Below are positions 1-8,622 of a stretch of DNA of 64,000 bases, piece after piece (position 1 is the first letter of the stretch; each line of letters opens with the position of its first letter). A program made the translations under genes and the position numbers. Under the pieces are notes generated by a model. It was given only the letters and a program-made list of their open reading frames with translations. It made no database searches and was not told where the DNA came from. Source of the stretch: Parabacteroides sp. PF5-6 (GTDB lineage Bacteria; Bacteroidota; Bacteroidia; Bacteroidales; Tannerellaceae); assembly GCF_029504695.1 (NCBI RefSeq), contig NZ_JAQFIN010000003.1, positions 186,001 through 250,000 of the forward strand, in the 5' to 3' direction.

Positions 1-1
1 C

Positions 2-1603
2 CGCATGATCCATGCTGAGGTGAAGTATATCATGGTGTCCGGTCAGCAGTTGAAGAAGATACGAAGTATAATCGATCAGTTACCGCTGGTCGAGAAGGTT
101 ATCGTATTGGACGAACAAACGGCATACCAGGAAAAGGAAATCCCGATGCCGGAAGTGATCCGCCTGGGACAGGAATGGCTACAAACGCATCCGATGGATG
201 AATTTCTGGCTATCGGGCGTTCGCTTCAGAACGACGATTACGCGACCATCACTTACACCTCCGGCACGACAGCCGATCCCAAAGGGGTGATCCTTACCCA
301 CCGCAATTATACGGCGAACGTTGAGCAATCGCTCTCCTGTATGGATATCGACTCTACGTGGCGTACGCTGATTATCCTTCCGCTTGATCATTGCTTTGCG
401 CATGTGGTCGGGTTCTATATCTTTATGTCCAAAGGCGCCAGTGTGGCCACCGTACAGGTGGGCAAAACCGGCATGGAGACGCTCAAGAATATCCCCGTCA
501 ATATCAAAGAGATAAAGCCTTACCTGATCCTGAGCGTGCCTGCTCTGGCAAAGAATTTCAAGAAGAATATCGAACAGGCGATCCGTTCGCAGGGCAAGGT
601 GGCCAAGAATCTTTTCTATTCCGGATTGAACGCCGCGATGCTCTATTACGGTGAAAGCCGCGAAGAGAGAGGGCGCGGCTGGCGGTTCCTGTTGAAGCCT
701 TATGTGGCGTTGGTCGATCGGCTCGTGTTCTCTAAGGTACGCCAGAACTTCGGCGGCGAACTGCGCTTCTTTATCGGCGGCGGCGCCCTGTTGGACAAAG
801 ACTTGCAGAAGTTCTATTACGCCTTGGGCATGCCGATGTACCAGGGCTACGGCTTGAGCGAAGCCACGCCGGTGATCTCGACCAACGGGCCACGACGGTA
901 TCAGTTCGGTAGCAGTGGCGTATTGGTGAAGCCCTTGGATCTGAAGATATGCGACACCGACGGCAAAGAACTTCCCGCGGGAGAAAAAGGCGAATTGGTG
1001 ATCCGGGGCGAGAACGTGATGGCGGGATACTGGAAGAACCCCGTCTCCACGGCCGAAACCGTCAAAGACGGCTGGCTCTATACCGGCGATATGGGATATA
1101 TGAAAGACGGATTGTTGTATGTCCTGGGCCGTTTCAAAAGCCTGTTGATCTCGAGCGACGGCGAGAAATACAGTCCGGAAGGAATCGAAGAAGCTTTGGT
1201 CGAGCACTGCTCAACGATCGATCAGGCCATCCTTTACAACAATCAAAGTCCTTATACCGTTGCTTTAATCACCGTCAACAAAGAGGTATTAAAGAAATAC
1301 TTAGCTCATTCCGGGTTATCTCTGGAAAATGAAGAAGGCCGGAAAGAAGCCATTCGCCATATCCAAAGTCAGATCGGTCGTTTCCGCAAAGGCGGCGACC
1401 TGGCCGACCTCTTCCCCGAGCGTTGGCTGCCTACGACCTTTGCCGTATTGCCCGAAGCTTTTACCGAACAGAACGGCATGGTGAACAGTACGATGAAAAT
1501 CGTCCGTGGCAAAGTGGAAAAACACTATGCCGACCGCATCGAACACCTCTTCACGCCGGAAGGCAAGAATCCGCTGAACAACAAGAACATGGATTCGATA
1601 TAA
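2..1603 (+). CDS. Long-chain acyl-CoA synthetase (AMP-forming), 5' truncated
   Basis: Activates fatty acids with ATP to acyl-AMP and then acyl-CoA, at the cytoplasmic face of the membrane. The AMP-binding P-loop YTSGTTADPKG is visible about 85 residues into the visible part. Further motifs are YGLSEATPVIS, the ATP-binding YTGDMGYM and a C-terminal GRFKSLLISSDGEKYSPE hinge, all typical of the FAA1/FadD15-like family. The reading frame is open back to base 2 (CGC before the first ATG), so the ATG at base 5 is an internal methionine and the N-terminal part lies outside the window. It ends 85 bases before a phased palindrome array and converges on the regulator gene at 1849. Confidence 0.9.
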   Translation, partial: RMIHAEVKYIMVSGQQLKKIRSIIDQLPLVEKVIVLDEQTAYQEKEIPMPEVIRLGQEWLQTHPMDEFLAIGRSLQNDDYATITYTSGTTADPKGVILTHRNYTANVEQSLSCMDIDSTWRTLIILPLDHCFAHVVGFYIFMSKGASVATVQVGKTGMETLKNIPVNIKEIKPYLILSVPALAKNFKKNIEQAIRSQGKVAKNLFYSGLNAAMLYYGESREERGRGWRFLLKPYVALVDRLVFSKVRQNFGGELRFFIGGGALLDKDLQKFYYALGMPMYQGYGLSEATPVISTNGPRRYQFGSSGVLVKPLDLKICDTDGKELPAGEKGELVIRGENVMAGYWKNPVSTAETVKDGWLYTGDMGYMKDGLLYVLGRFKSLLISSDGEKYSPEGIEEALVEHCSTIDQAILYNNQSPYTVALITVNKEVLKKYLAHSGLSLENEEGRKEAIRHIQSQIGRFRKGGDLADLFPERWLPTTFAVLPEAFTEQNGMVNSTMKIVRGKVEKHYADRIEHLFTPEGKNPLNNKNMDSI

Positions 1604-1681
1604 CGCTCCGGATTTTTATCCGAACGAAACCGAAAAATCACAACTCCTACCGGAAAAATCCGAAGAATGCCCAGCAAAAAA

Positions 1682-1769
1682 CAGTAAGAGGTACGTCATA
1701 ATCGATTATGAGGTACCTCAAAACAAATTATGAGGTACCTCAAAATAATTTTAGAGGTACCTCATACTC
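1682..1769. repeat. Phased palindrome array A (GAGGTACCTC x4, 22-bp pitch)
   Basis: Four copies of the palindrome GAGGTACCTC (the first with one change, GAGGTACGTC) start at 1688, 1710, 1732 and 1754, each exactly 22 bp apart. The first spacer, ATAATCGATTAT, is itself a perfect palindrome. The stretch therefore reads as eight half-sites of alternating orientation every 11 bp. It sits between two convergent genes, about 85 bases from each stop codon. Confidence 0.9.
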
Positions 1770-1848
1770 ATTTTTTTAGGCGGGAAAGCCAAAAAAGGGC
1801 GTAGCCGTTTCAAGAAAACGACCGGATATTCAAGAAATATCACGTAGA

Positions 1849-3210
1849 TTAAATCCCGTACTGCCGCATTTTGTTGTAAAGCGTCTTGCGGTCGACCCCC
1901 AGGAGCCGGGCGGCTTTGGTTCGGTTGCTGTCGGCTTCTTTCAAGGCTTTGAGAATCAGATTACGCTCGTGATCTTCATCTTTCAGGGAGAGTCCGGTTG
2001 ACGGGTTTGCCCATTCGTTAGCCGCTTCGCCGATCTCTTTAGGCAGGTGTTGGGGGCTGATATAGGGACCTGTGGCCAACAGGGTCGCGTATTTGATGGT
2101 ATTCTTCAACTGGCGGATATTGCCGGGCCAGGCATAGGCTTTCATCAGTGCGAAGGCTTCCGGATCAAAGCCGGTAATCTCTTTTTGCAACTCCTTATTC
2201 GCCTGTTCCAGGAAGCGTTCAGCGAAGAGGGAGAAGTCATCTTCCCGCTCGCGCAGGTCCGGAATCCGGAGGGTGAACTCATTGATGCGGTGATAGAGGT
2301 CTTCCCGGAAATCACCGCGCTGAATGGCTTTCTGCAGGTTCTCGTTGGTGGCAGAGATCAGGCGCACATCGATCGCGATCTCTTGCGTGCTGCCGATCGG
2401 CCGGACTTTGCGCTCCTGCAACGCGCGTAAGAGCTGTACCTGCACCTCATACGTCAGGTTGCCGATCTCATCCAGGAAGATCGTTCCGCCCTGCGCCGCT
2501 TCGAAAGCGCCGGTCTTATTCTCTATCGCTCCCGTAAAAGAGCCTTTGATATGGCCGAAGAACTCCGATGCCGCCAGATCCTTAGGGATAGCGCCACAAT
2601 CGACAGCCACAAAGGGCGTATTCTTGCGCAAACTATGTGAATGGATGTAGCGGGCAACATATTCCTTGCCCGTTCCGCTCGAACCGGAGAGCAAAACCGA
2701 CATATCCGTCGGAGCCACCAGGCGGGCATGCTCATGCAGTTGCAGAGAGACCTTGCTCTCGCCCACGACATATTCCAACTGCGGCTTTTCTTTCTTGGCC
2801 GGAGCGGCCTTCGCGGCATTGTTCGCCGGATCGCCTTTCAGGATATCCTGGATCTTGGCTAAAAGATCATTGGGATTGATTGGTTTGGCTATATAATCGG
2901 AAGCTCCGAGTTTGATTGCCTGTACGGCAGTTTGTATCTCGGCGTAATTCGTCATGACGATGAAAGGAACCGCCAGCGCCGTTTCTTTCTTCCATTGCAA
3001 CAACTCGATTCCATCGCCATCGGGCAAACGCAGGTCGGAAATGATCAGATCATACGATCCGACTTTGATTTTCTGCATGGCATCCTTCAAGGTGGTAGTC
3101 GTACTCACGGCAAATCCCTTTTTGGCCAGCCAGGTGGCCAGCATAAGGGAAAAGGTCACATCATCTTCAATGATGAATATAGCAAGCTTCTTATTTGGTG
3201 TTTCATTCAT
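1849..3210 (-). CDS. NtrC-family sigma54-dependent response regulator
   Basis: Activates sigma54 promoters when phosphorylated. The 453-residue protein has a receiver domain (about 8-120, phospho-acceptor Asp59 in LIISDLRLPDGDG, conserved Lys109). An AAA+ domain follows, with Walker A GSSGTGKE at 176-183, the sigma54-contact loop GSFTGA at 223-228 (Ser instead of the usual Ala at position 2) and Walker B GGTIFLDE at 241-248. A Fis-type helix-turn-helix closes the protein near 430-450. The gene has its own TAnnTTTG promoter (3254-3261), separated by a terminator from the histidine kinase gene upstream. That kinase is the obvious partner, but pairing is inferred only from proximity. Confidence 0.93.
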   Translation of the reverse strand: MNETPNKKLAIFIIEDDVTFSLMLATWLAKKGFAVSTTTTLKDAMQKIKVGSYDLIISDLRLPDGDGIELLQWKKETALAVPFIVMTNYAEIQTAVQAIKLGASDYIAKPINPNDLLAKIQDILKGDPANNAAKAAPAKKEKPQLEYVVGESKVSLQLHEHARLVAPTDMSVLLSGSSGTGKEYVARYIHSHSLRKNTPFVAVDCGAIPKDLAASEFFGHIKGSFTGAIENKTGAFEAAQGGTIFLDEIGNLTYEVQVQLLRALQERKVRPIGSTQEIAIDVRLISATNENLQKAIQRGDFREDLYHRINEFTLRIPDLREREDDFSLFAERFLEQANKELQKEITGFDPEAFALMKAYAWPGNIRQLKNTIKYATLLATGPYISPQHLPKEIGEAANEWANPSTGLSLKDEDHERNLILKALKEADSNRTKAARLLGVDRKTLYNKMRQYGI

Positions 3211-3253
3211 CGCTTCAAAAGGTCACAACAATGTGATTCAAACTTTGAAAATG

Positions 3254-3261
3254 CAAAGATA
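3254..3261 (-). promoter_or_regulatory. -7 promoter element for the NtrC-type regulator
   Basis: On the minus strand this reads TATCTTTG, a full match to the Bacteroidota -7 element TAnnTTTG, 44 bases before the start codon at 3210. Confidence 0.65.
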
Positions 3262-3299
3262 GTCCTATCTTTTCGATTTTTAAAGAGCAAAAAGAGGAA

Positions 3300-3338
3300 A
3301 AAAAAGAAAAAGAACACCCGCTCTCGGATGCTCTTTTT
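3300..3338 (-). terminator. Probable terminator of the symporter-kinase transcript
   Basis: On the minus strand an imperfect hairpin (AAGAGCATCCG, loop, CGGGTGTTCTT) is followed by a U-rich tract. It lies between the kinase stop and the regulator promoter. The remaining gene-free DNA between 3211 and 3569 shows only the regulator promoter, this hairpin and two GGGGAA/TTCCCC palindromes. Confidence 0.55.
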
Positions 3339-3529
3339 CATTTTCATTCATACAGAAGTTTGACTTATGTATGTTAAACGGGGATAAATGTAGAAACGTT
3401 TTTCATTTAATATAAAGAGAATACCGTGCCAAACTGAAAAGAAAAACCCCGAAAAAGCGTAACTGTCAGAGTATGAGCGCCGCACCTACTTATCCTTTGA
3501 GCGCTTTATTTTCTTCGCCTCCCGAAATA

Positions 3530-3566
3530 TGGGGAAACATTCCCCAATGCGCGGAGAATTTCCCCA
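3530..3566. repeat. Two GGGGAA...TTCCCC palindromes
   Basis: TGGGGAAACATTCCCCA (3530-3546) is followed by a degenerate copy (3551-3566) at a 20-bp rather than 22-bp pitch. The pair ends four bases from the stop codon of the kinase gene. It resembles the phased palindrome arrays in placement but is shorter and less regular. Confidence 0.5.
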
Positions 3567-3569
3567 ACT

Positions 3570-6098
3570 TCAACCGAGCTCTTCTTGCATGTCCACGATA
3601 GATGATGCCTGTTCGATCACATCGGTCACCAGGCGCGTCCAGCCGGAATGCGTCAGTTCCGGTTGGTTTTGTTGCAAGATCTTTAGTTGTTGCACCAAGG
3701 TATCCGTTCCGAGTGTCGTAAACAAAGGGATCAATTTGTGCGCGATCTCCGCCGTCCGTTCCCGGTCGGTGGCCTCCAGGGCTTCTTTCAACCAGTCGAC
3801 ATGCTTGGCGGTCTCCACAAAAAAAGTTTTCAGGATCGCGGCAGAAGCATCTTCATCGTCGCCGGCAAACTCGGTCAGCCCGGAAAAATCGACAAGTATC
3901 TTCTCTCCTTTCGCCGTTTGACTCTTTTCGATCGCCTTACCTTGCGCGTTCTTCAATTGTTTGTCTTCGGGCAACAGACTGGCCACCAGGCGAACGAGCC
4001 CTTCGGCAGTAAACGGTTTGCTCAGGCAACCGGTAAACCCGGCTTCCCGGTAGCGCGATTCATCTTTCCCCACCGATCCGGACAGGACAATGGCAGGCAA
4101 GGCGTTTATCTCCGGCACGGCAGAGGCGCGGATCTGACGGATCAGTTCGAGTCCGTCCATGCCGGGCATTTGCACATCGGAAAGCAAGATATCCACTGGA
4201 TGTTTCTCCAGAAAATCCACGACCGTATACGGATTGGTACAAGAAAGGACGCGAACGTTGCAACGCTTGAGCACTTCTTCGATCAGCGCGACCTGCAGGA
4301 GATCATCGTCGACCACCAGGCAGGTGACCGTCCCTTCTTCGAAAGCAATACTCTCCGACTGGTCTTCGGCTGCACAGATCGTCTGGTTATCCGCCTCTTT
4401 CAGCGGTAAAGTCACCGTAAAGGCGCTGCCCTGCCCCACTTCGCTCTGCAGTTCGATCTTCCCGCCCAAGAGCGTCACCAAACGGCTGGTGATAGACAGT
4501 CCCAATCCAAAGCCTTCCGCTTTCTCAGCTCCCGGAAGTCGTGCGAAGTCGGCAAAGATCTTTTGCTGTTGTTCCGGCTCAATGCCCGGACCTGAGTCGC
4601 GAACGGTGATAATCAATTGCGGATCGGCCGCAGCGACACCTTCCGCCGGCGGAGCAGGCTGCACACAGTCGACCAATAGTTCCACTTTTCCTTCCGGCGT
4701 GAACTTGATCGCGTTATTGATCAGATTGCCCACAACCTGACGGATACGCACCGAGTCGCCCGAATAGACCTGATCCGTTTCGTTTTCGATCTGCAAATTA
4801 TAGTCGAGCCCTTTCGCTTTCGCTTGCAACAGGAAGCTGTCGCTGATCTCGCGGAAAAAGTCGGGTACGCGGAAAGGCACCTCGTGCAGATCCATCTGCC
4901 CGGCTTCCAGGCGTTGATAATCCAACAGGTCATTGACCAGCGAAAGAATATGTTTGGAGGAGCCGGCGATATTGCGCAGGTAAGCGCTTTGCTGCTCGGT
5001 ATGCCGGTAGCGCTGCATCAGTTCGGTGTATCCGATAATCGACGACAAAGGCGCCCGCACATCATGGCTGATCGTTAGGATCAATCTTTCGCGGCTTTGC
5101 ACCACCTTTTCCAATTGTTCTCGGTAGTAGCGGCTGCGGAACAGATCACGCCCGATCAGGATCACAAAGAAGAGGATCACAAAGATAGAAAGCAACGCGA
5201 TACCGGTGATCAGATAGGCCGTTTTCCCCAACAGGCTCTGCCGTCTCTCCAGCCGAACCAGCGAAGCGGTCAGCTCTTCCTCTTCCATGGCGCGCAGGAT
5301 CTGGTTGATGCGCGAGTTGATCAAACTATTGTCGTAACGCAGGGCAGCCGACTGGTCCACCAGAAGCGTACGCAGGCGTTCCCTTTCCGAAGCAACATTA
5401 CTCTGTATGTTTTTCAGTGTCTTCGAGATCGCCTCGTTGGGATCGTAGGCTTTGAGCTGGGTATCTTTCAACAGCTTTTCATTCTGCGAGATGATCACAC
5501 TCGAATCGGTATCCGTCGGCACAAAAACCTCTTTCAACCGCTTCAGGAAACCTCTTTTCTGCGAAGAGACCACCAGCGTATCTTTCTGGGTAGTCACATT
5601 CTCCTTCACATCTCTCTCTTCCACGGCGGCCACCTGCGTGGCTAAAGCTTTCTCGATATTCTTGGCGTACAGATCTTTGTTCGCCTCCTGCCAGATCTCC
5701 AGGAGCGCACCGGTATTCATCCGTTTGCGTTCGATCAACATATCGATCGTATCGATGCGCGCCAGCAGCAGTTCATCGGCAACCAATACACGCAGGGAGT
5801 CCATATTCGCATGCGCTTGATCCAATGTCTCATTGAAATGGCTGAAGTCGTCGTCTTCCATATCCAAGAGCTGCCCCATGGCTTCACTCTCGTAGAGCAG
5901 CGTCTGGGTCTGGGTGACCAAATAGATCTTTTGCCGGGGCACACTGTTGATATCTTCCTCGGCAGCGATCTTTTGCACGATCGTATAAATATAGATCAGA
6001 GAAAAAACCGCGATAACGATCAGGGCTACATATCCGATTACGACTTTACGCCCCACATGATGCAAATCTTTTTTCAGATGTGACTTTTCCGTTCTCAT
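3570..6098 (-). CDS. Hybrid sensor histidine kinase (HisKA-HATPase-REC-Hpt)
   Basis: A membrane sensor kinase of 842 residues with an internal phosphorelay. It has TM segments near 18-42 and 293-316 flanking a periplasmic, helix-rich sensor region of about 250 residues. HisKA carries His345 in TISHDVRAPL; HATPase_c has NNAIKFTPEG and GFGLGLSI boxes (455-565). The receiver has phospho-acceptor Asp641 in LLSDVQMPGMDG and Lys694. A C-terminal Hpt-like domain carries His787 in EIAHKLIPLF. The start overlaps the symporter stop by 4 bp (ATGA type), so symporter and kinase are translationally coupled, suggesting the kinase senses the transported solute or the transporter state. Phosphate may pass from Hpt to the separate NtrC-type regulator; that is inference. 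Confidence 0.92.
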   Translation of the reverse strand: MRTEKSHLKKDLHHVGRKVVIGYVALIVIAVFSLIYIYTIVQKIAAEEDINSVPRQKIYLVTQTQTLLYESEAMGQLLDMEDDDFSHFNETLDQAHANMDSLRVLVADELLLARIDTIDMLIERKRMNTGALLEIWQEANKDLYAKNIEKALATQVAAVEERDVKENVTTQKDTLVVSSQKRGFLKRLKEVFVPTDTDSSVIISQNEKLLKDTQLKAYDPNEAISKTLKNIQSNVASERERLRTLLVDQSAALRYDNSLINSRINQILRAMEEEELTASLVRLERRQSLLGKTAYLITGIALLSIFVILFFVILIGRDLFRSRYYREQLEKVVQSRERLILTISHDVRAPLSSIIGYTELMQRYRHTEQQSAYLRNIAGSSKHILSLVNDLLDYQRLEAGQMDLHEVPFRVPDFFREISDSFLLQAKAKGLDYNLQIENETDQVYSGDSVRIRQVVGNLINNAIKFTPEGKVELLVDCVQPAPPAEGVAAADPQLIITVRDSGPGIEPEQQQKIFADFARLPGAEKAEGFGLGLSITSRLVTLLGGKIELQSEVGQGSAFTVTLPLKEADNQTICAAEDQSESIAFEEGTVTCLVVDDDLLQVALIEEVLKRCNVRVLSCTNPYTVVDFLEKHPVDILLSDVQMPGMDGLELIRQIRASAVPEINALPAIVLSGSVGKDESRYREAGFTGCLSKPFTAEGLVRLVASLLPEDKQLKNAQGKAIEKSQTAKGEKILVDFSGLTEFAGDDEDASAAILKTFFVETAKHVDWLKEALEATDRERTAEIAHKLIPLFTTLGTDTLVQQLKILQQNQPELTHSGWTRLVTDVIEQASSIVDMQEELG

Positions 6099-7768
6099 TT
6101 CTTTTCTGTATTAATCCGTTTCCAATAGGCAAAGATAGATGTTTTTACTTCTTTATGCAGCAACAGGATACCGATCAGGTTAGGCAACGTCATCAGAACG
6201 ACAGTAATGCCCGAGATCGTCCAGACAATAGTCGTATCCGTGAAAGAAGCAAGGAAGAAGCCGGCCACATAAACAAGATGATACACCTTGACATACTTAC
6301 TTCCCCACAAATAAGTGACTGCCCGGTCGCCATAATACGACCATGCTATCGCTGTTGAAAAAGCAAAGAGCAACAAAGATAAAGGAATAATATATTCACC
6401 CCAATCGCCCAGGAAACCTTTTTTGAATGCCTGCGATGAAAGAGGCGCCGAATGGAGCAGCGAACGGCCGGTGAGGTAGACCGATGCATCCCCTTCCTGC
6501 GGGAGATCGATCCGTCCGTTTCGCACGGTGAGTGTACCATGAAATAATCCATCTCCTTTCTTTACTTCCACATTCTCCGCAAACGAACGGGCATGGATCA
6601 GGGTAATGCCGAGATGCGTTATTCGGCCTTTCTCGACCGGCAACTCACCGGTGAACAAAGGGATCCGCGATTTGCCCAGGATATGATCGGCCACCTGCTG
6701 TTTCTCTTCCGGATCGGTTTCCGCATACGTGCCGGCGAAAACAATCGTATCGGCCTGTTGGAATTTATTATCGAACTTCTCCTGCCAGGCGCCGGAAGAT
6801 AAAAGCACAAGCCCCGTCAAGGCACAGATAAGGATCGTATCGATAAACGGTTCCAACAAAGCTACCATACCTTCGGAGGCCGGCTCTTCCGTTTTCGCAG
6901 CCGCATGGGCGATAGGCGCCGAGCCCTGCCCTGCCTCGTTCGAGAACAGGCCCCGGTTCACGCCCCGGTTGAACGCCCACATCACCGTAGCCCCCAGGAA
7001 TCCACCCGTTGCCGCCGAGCCGGTAAACACATTGGCGAAGACCGAGAGAAAAGCCGGCACCACATTCTCGTAATTGTAAACCAGGATACTCAAAGCGGCC
7101 AATACATAGACCACACTCATGAAAGGTACCAGCTTCTCCGTCACCTGGGCAATCCGTTTGATGCCCCCGATTACGATCAGCGCCAATAAAAGCGCCAGGA
7201 TCAGCCCCACGATATAATGCGGAATGCCCCACGCGGCAAAGAGCGCGTTGGAGATGCTGTTACTCTGCGGCAGACTGCCCGTGCCGAAAGAGGAGAAGAT
7301 AGTGGCCACGGCAAAGATCGCCGCCAGCCACCGCATATTCAAACGGTTCTTCATATAATACATCGGACCGCCCGAGATAGTGCCGTCTTCCGTCTGCTCC
7401 CGGTATTTATGCGACAGGGTCACCTCTACCATCTTGGTAGTCATGCCCAGAAAAGCCGTTACCAACATCCAGAAAAGGGCTGAAGGCCCACCCAGGTGGA
7501 TTGCCAACGCCACCCCGGCGATATTGCCGGTGCCTACCGTGCCCGACAACGCCGTGGCCAACGACTGAAAATGCGAGGTATCGCCTATATGATGCCCCTG
7601 GTCGTACTTGCCCCGGAGCACATCGATCGCGTGACGAAAGAAACGGATCTGGGGAAACCGCAGATAAAGCGTAAAAAACAAACCGGTTCCCAGAAGAAGA
7701 AAAACGAACCATTGCGATCCGCTGATAAAAGAATCAAGAGATGAAAGCGCCTCATTTAGTTCTTGCAT
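6095..7768 (-). CDS. Sodium:alanine/glycine symporter (AGCS family)
   Basis: Imports a small neutral amino acid with sodium across the inner membrane. The 557-residue protein has about ten hydrophobic segments and the family signatures GTVGTGNIAGVA, GGPMYYM, and FNRGVNRGLFSNEAGQGSAPIAHAAAKT. A hydrophilic insert of roughly 100 residues (about 330-430) before the last helices is larger than in E. coli-type members. I chose the ATG at 7768 (MQELNEAL); an upstream TTG at 7798 would add ten non-conserved residues. It overlaps the sensor kinase gene by 4 bp, and the two form one transcript. Confidence 0.9.
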   Translation of the reverse strand: MQELNEALSSLDSFISGSQWFVFLLLGTGLFFTLYLRFPQIRFFRHAIDVLRGKYDQGHHIGDTSHFQSLATALSGTVGTGNIAGVALAIHLGGPSALFWMLVTAFLGMTTKMVEVTLSHKYREQTEDGTISGGPMYYMKNRLNMRWLAAIFAVATIFSSFGTGSLPQSNSISNALFAAWGIPHYIVGLILALLLALIVIGGIKRIAQVTEKLVPFMSVVYVLAALSILVYNYENVVPAFLSVFANVFTGSAATGGFLGATVMWAFNRGVNRGLFSNEAGQGSAPIAHAAAKTEEPASEGMVALLEPFIDTILICALTGLVLLSSGAWQEKFDNKFQQADTIVFAGTYAETDPEEKQQVADHILGKSRIPLFTGELPVEKGRITHLGITLIHARSFAENVEVKKGDGLFHGTLTVRNGRIDLPQEGDASVYLTGRSLLHSAPLSSQAFKKGFLGDWGEYIIPLSLLLFAFSTAIAWSYYGDRAVTYLWGSKYVKVYHLVYVAGFFLASFTDTTIVWTISGITVVLMTLPNLIGILLLHKEVKTSIFAYWKRINTEKK

Positions 7769-7836
7769 ACGTGTATTAGATATGGTATTCAGCGGCAAGA
7801 TAACGAAAAAAGCGGATACCGACAGTCGTACGGGTC

Positions 7837-7879
7837 AAAAAAAAGGCACGGTCTCATACGTCACCGTATAAGCCGTGCC
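7837..7879 (-). terminator. Terminator downstream of the 118-residue protein gene
   Basis: The outer stem GGCACGG/CCGTGCC and inner stem ATACG/CGTAT are followed on the minus strand by a run of eight or nine T. It lies 118 bases past the stop at 7997. Confidence 0.65.
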
Positions 7880-7996
7880 ATACACCCTCAGTGTTACAAA
7901 CGTTGTCTACATATCAATCGCTGATTTATTCGGTCTGTCTATCTTGAGATAGACTAATTTAATTGTGAAAACCCTTATTTATCGCTGACTGCAGCA

Positions 7997-8353
7997 TTAA
8001 GCAAATAATGATATCCGTTGAATGATCGAAATAAATTCGTCATTACTCAGGTCCGGCTCCAACTCCTTATACTTGACAAAATCATTAAAGTAATCACCGG
8101 CAATATCCGCGACGATCTCCTGACCATTCAGATGAAAAGAGTTCAACAGTTTTTCCACTTTCTTTTCTACCTGGCGAATCACCCGAAGCCTTTCCTCCCA
8201 TAGATGCGGTTTATCCTGTTCTGTCGCATGCCCGTTGCGGGCTATTAAATAGACTACAGTATAAAAGCGATCTACGCTGCCAAATATCGGTACAAATAAT
8301 CTTTTCTTATCCTCCGGCAAACCGGATAGATATACATATACGTCCTTCATCAT
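7997..8353 (-). CDS. Protein of unknown function (118 residues)
   Basis: I do not recognise this family. The product is a soluble, charged, mostly helical protein with no signal peptide or membrane segment. It begins MMKDVYVYLSGLPEDKK, has a central Lys/Glu-rich helix (QVEKKVEKLL) and ends with an acidic helix. The start was placed at 8353 because a TAnnTTTG promoter sits at 8380-8387, inside the longer open frame that reaches 8422; a start at 8350 is equally possible. It is a single-gene transcript with its own promoter and a strong terminator. Confidence 0.7.
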   Translation of the reverse strand: MMKDVYVYLSGLPEDKKRLFVPIFGSVDRFYTVVYLIARNGHATEQDKPHLWEERLRVIRQVEKKVEKLLNSFHLNGQEIVADIAGDYFNDFVKYKELEPDLSNDEFISIIQRISLFA

Positions 8354-8379
8354 TTCTACTTTGTTTAAATTGGTTACGA

Positions 8380-8387
8380 CAAAGGTA
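8380..8387 (-). promoter_or_regulatory. -7 promoter element for the 118-residue protein gene
   Basis: The minus strand reads TACCTTTG, a full TAnnTTTG match 27 bases before the chosen start. It rules out the longer open frame as the real coding region. Confidence 0.65.
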
Positions 8388-8597
8388 CGGCAGTAAATAA
8401 TTGGTGCAGCTATGTAATTCAATCAATTGATATTTGTAAAAAGTTCAATTTGCAGGTGCTCGAAAAGTGTCCGACAAAGGCATTCAAATCGGCATCCAAG
8501 GTGAATAAATCAGCCGCCATTTCCGCTATAGAGGTATTTAAATCGACAGGCAAGGTAATTCGTTCAACCCTTATTAGCGGTATTTCGATCAATTTTG

Positions 8598-8605
8598 TAA
8601 TTTTG
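8598..8605 (+). promoter_or_regulatory. -7 promoter element for the FMN oxidoreductase gene
   Basis: TAATTTTG matches TAnnTTTG, 18 bases before the ATG at 8623. Confidence 0.6.
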
Positions 8606-8622
8606 AAACAAAAACAACGGTC

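Noticed and set aside
179-1207. 342-codon open frame on the minus strand
   Set aside because: It lies fully inside the acyl-CoA ligase gene, has no recognisable domain and is a shadow of that gene's codon bias.
1688-1763. Ordinary transcription terminator
   Set aside because: Four separate short palindromes with exact phasing and no T run do not fit a single intrinsic terminator, though an effect on convergent transcripts is not excluded.
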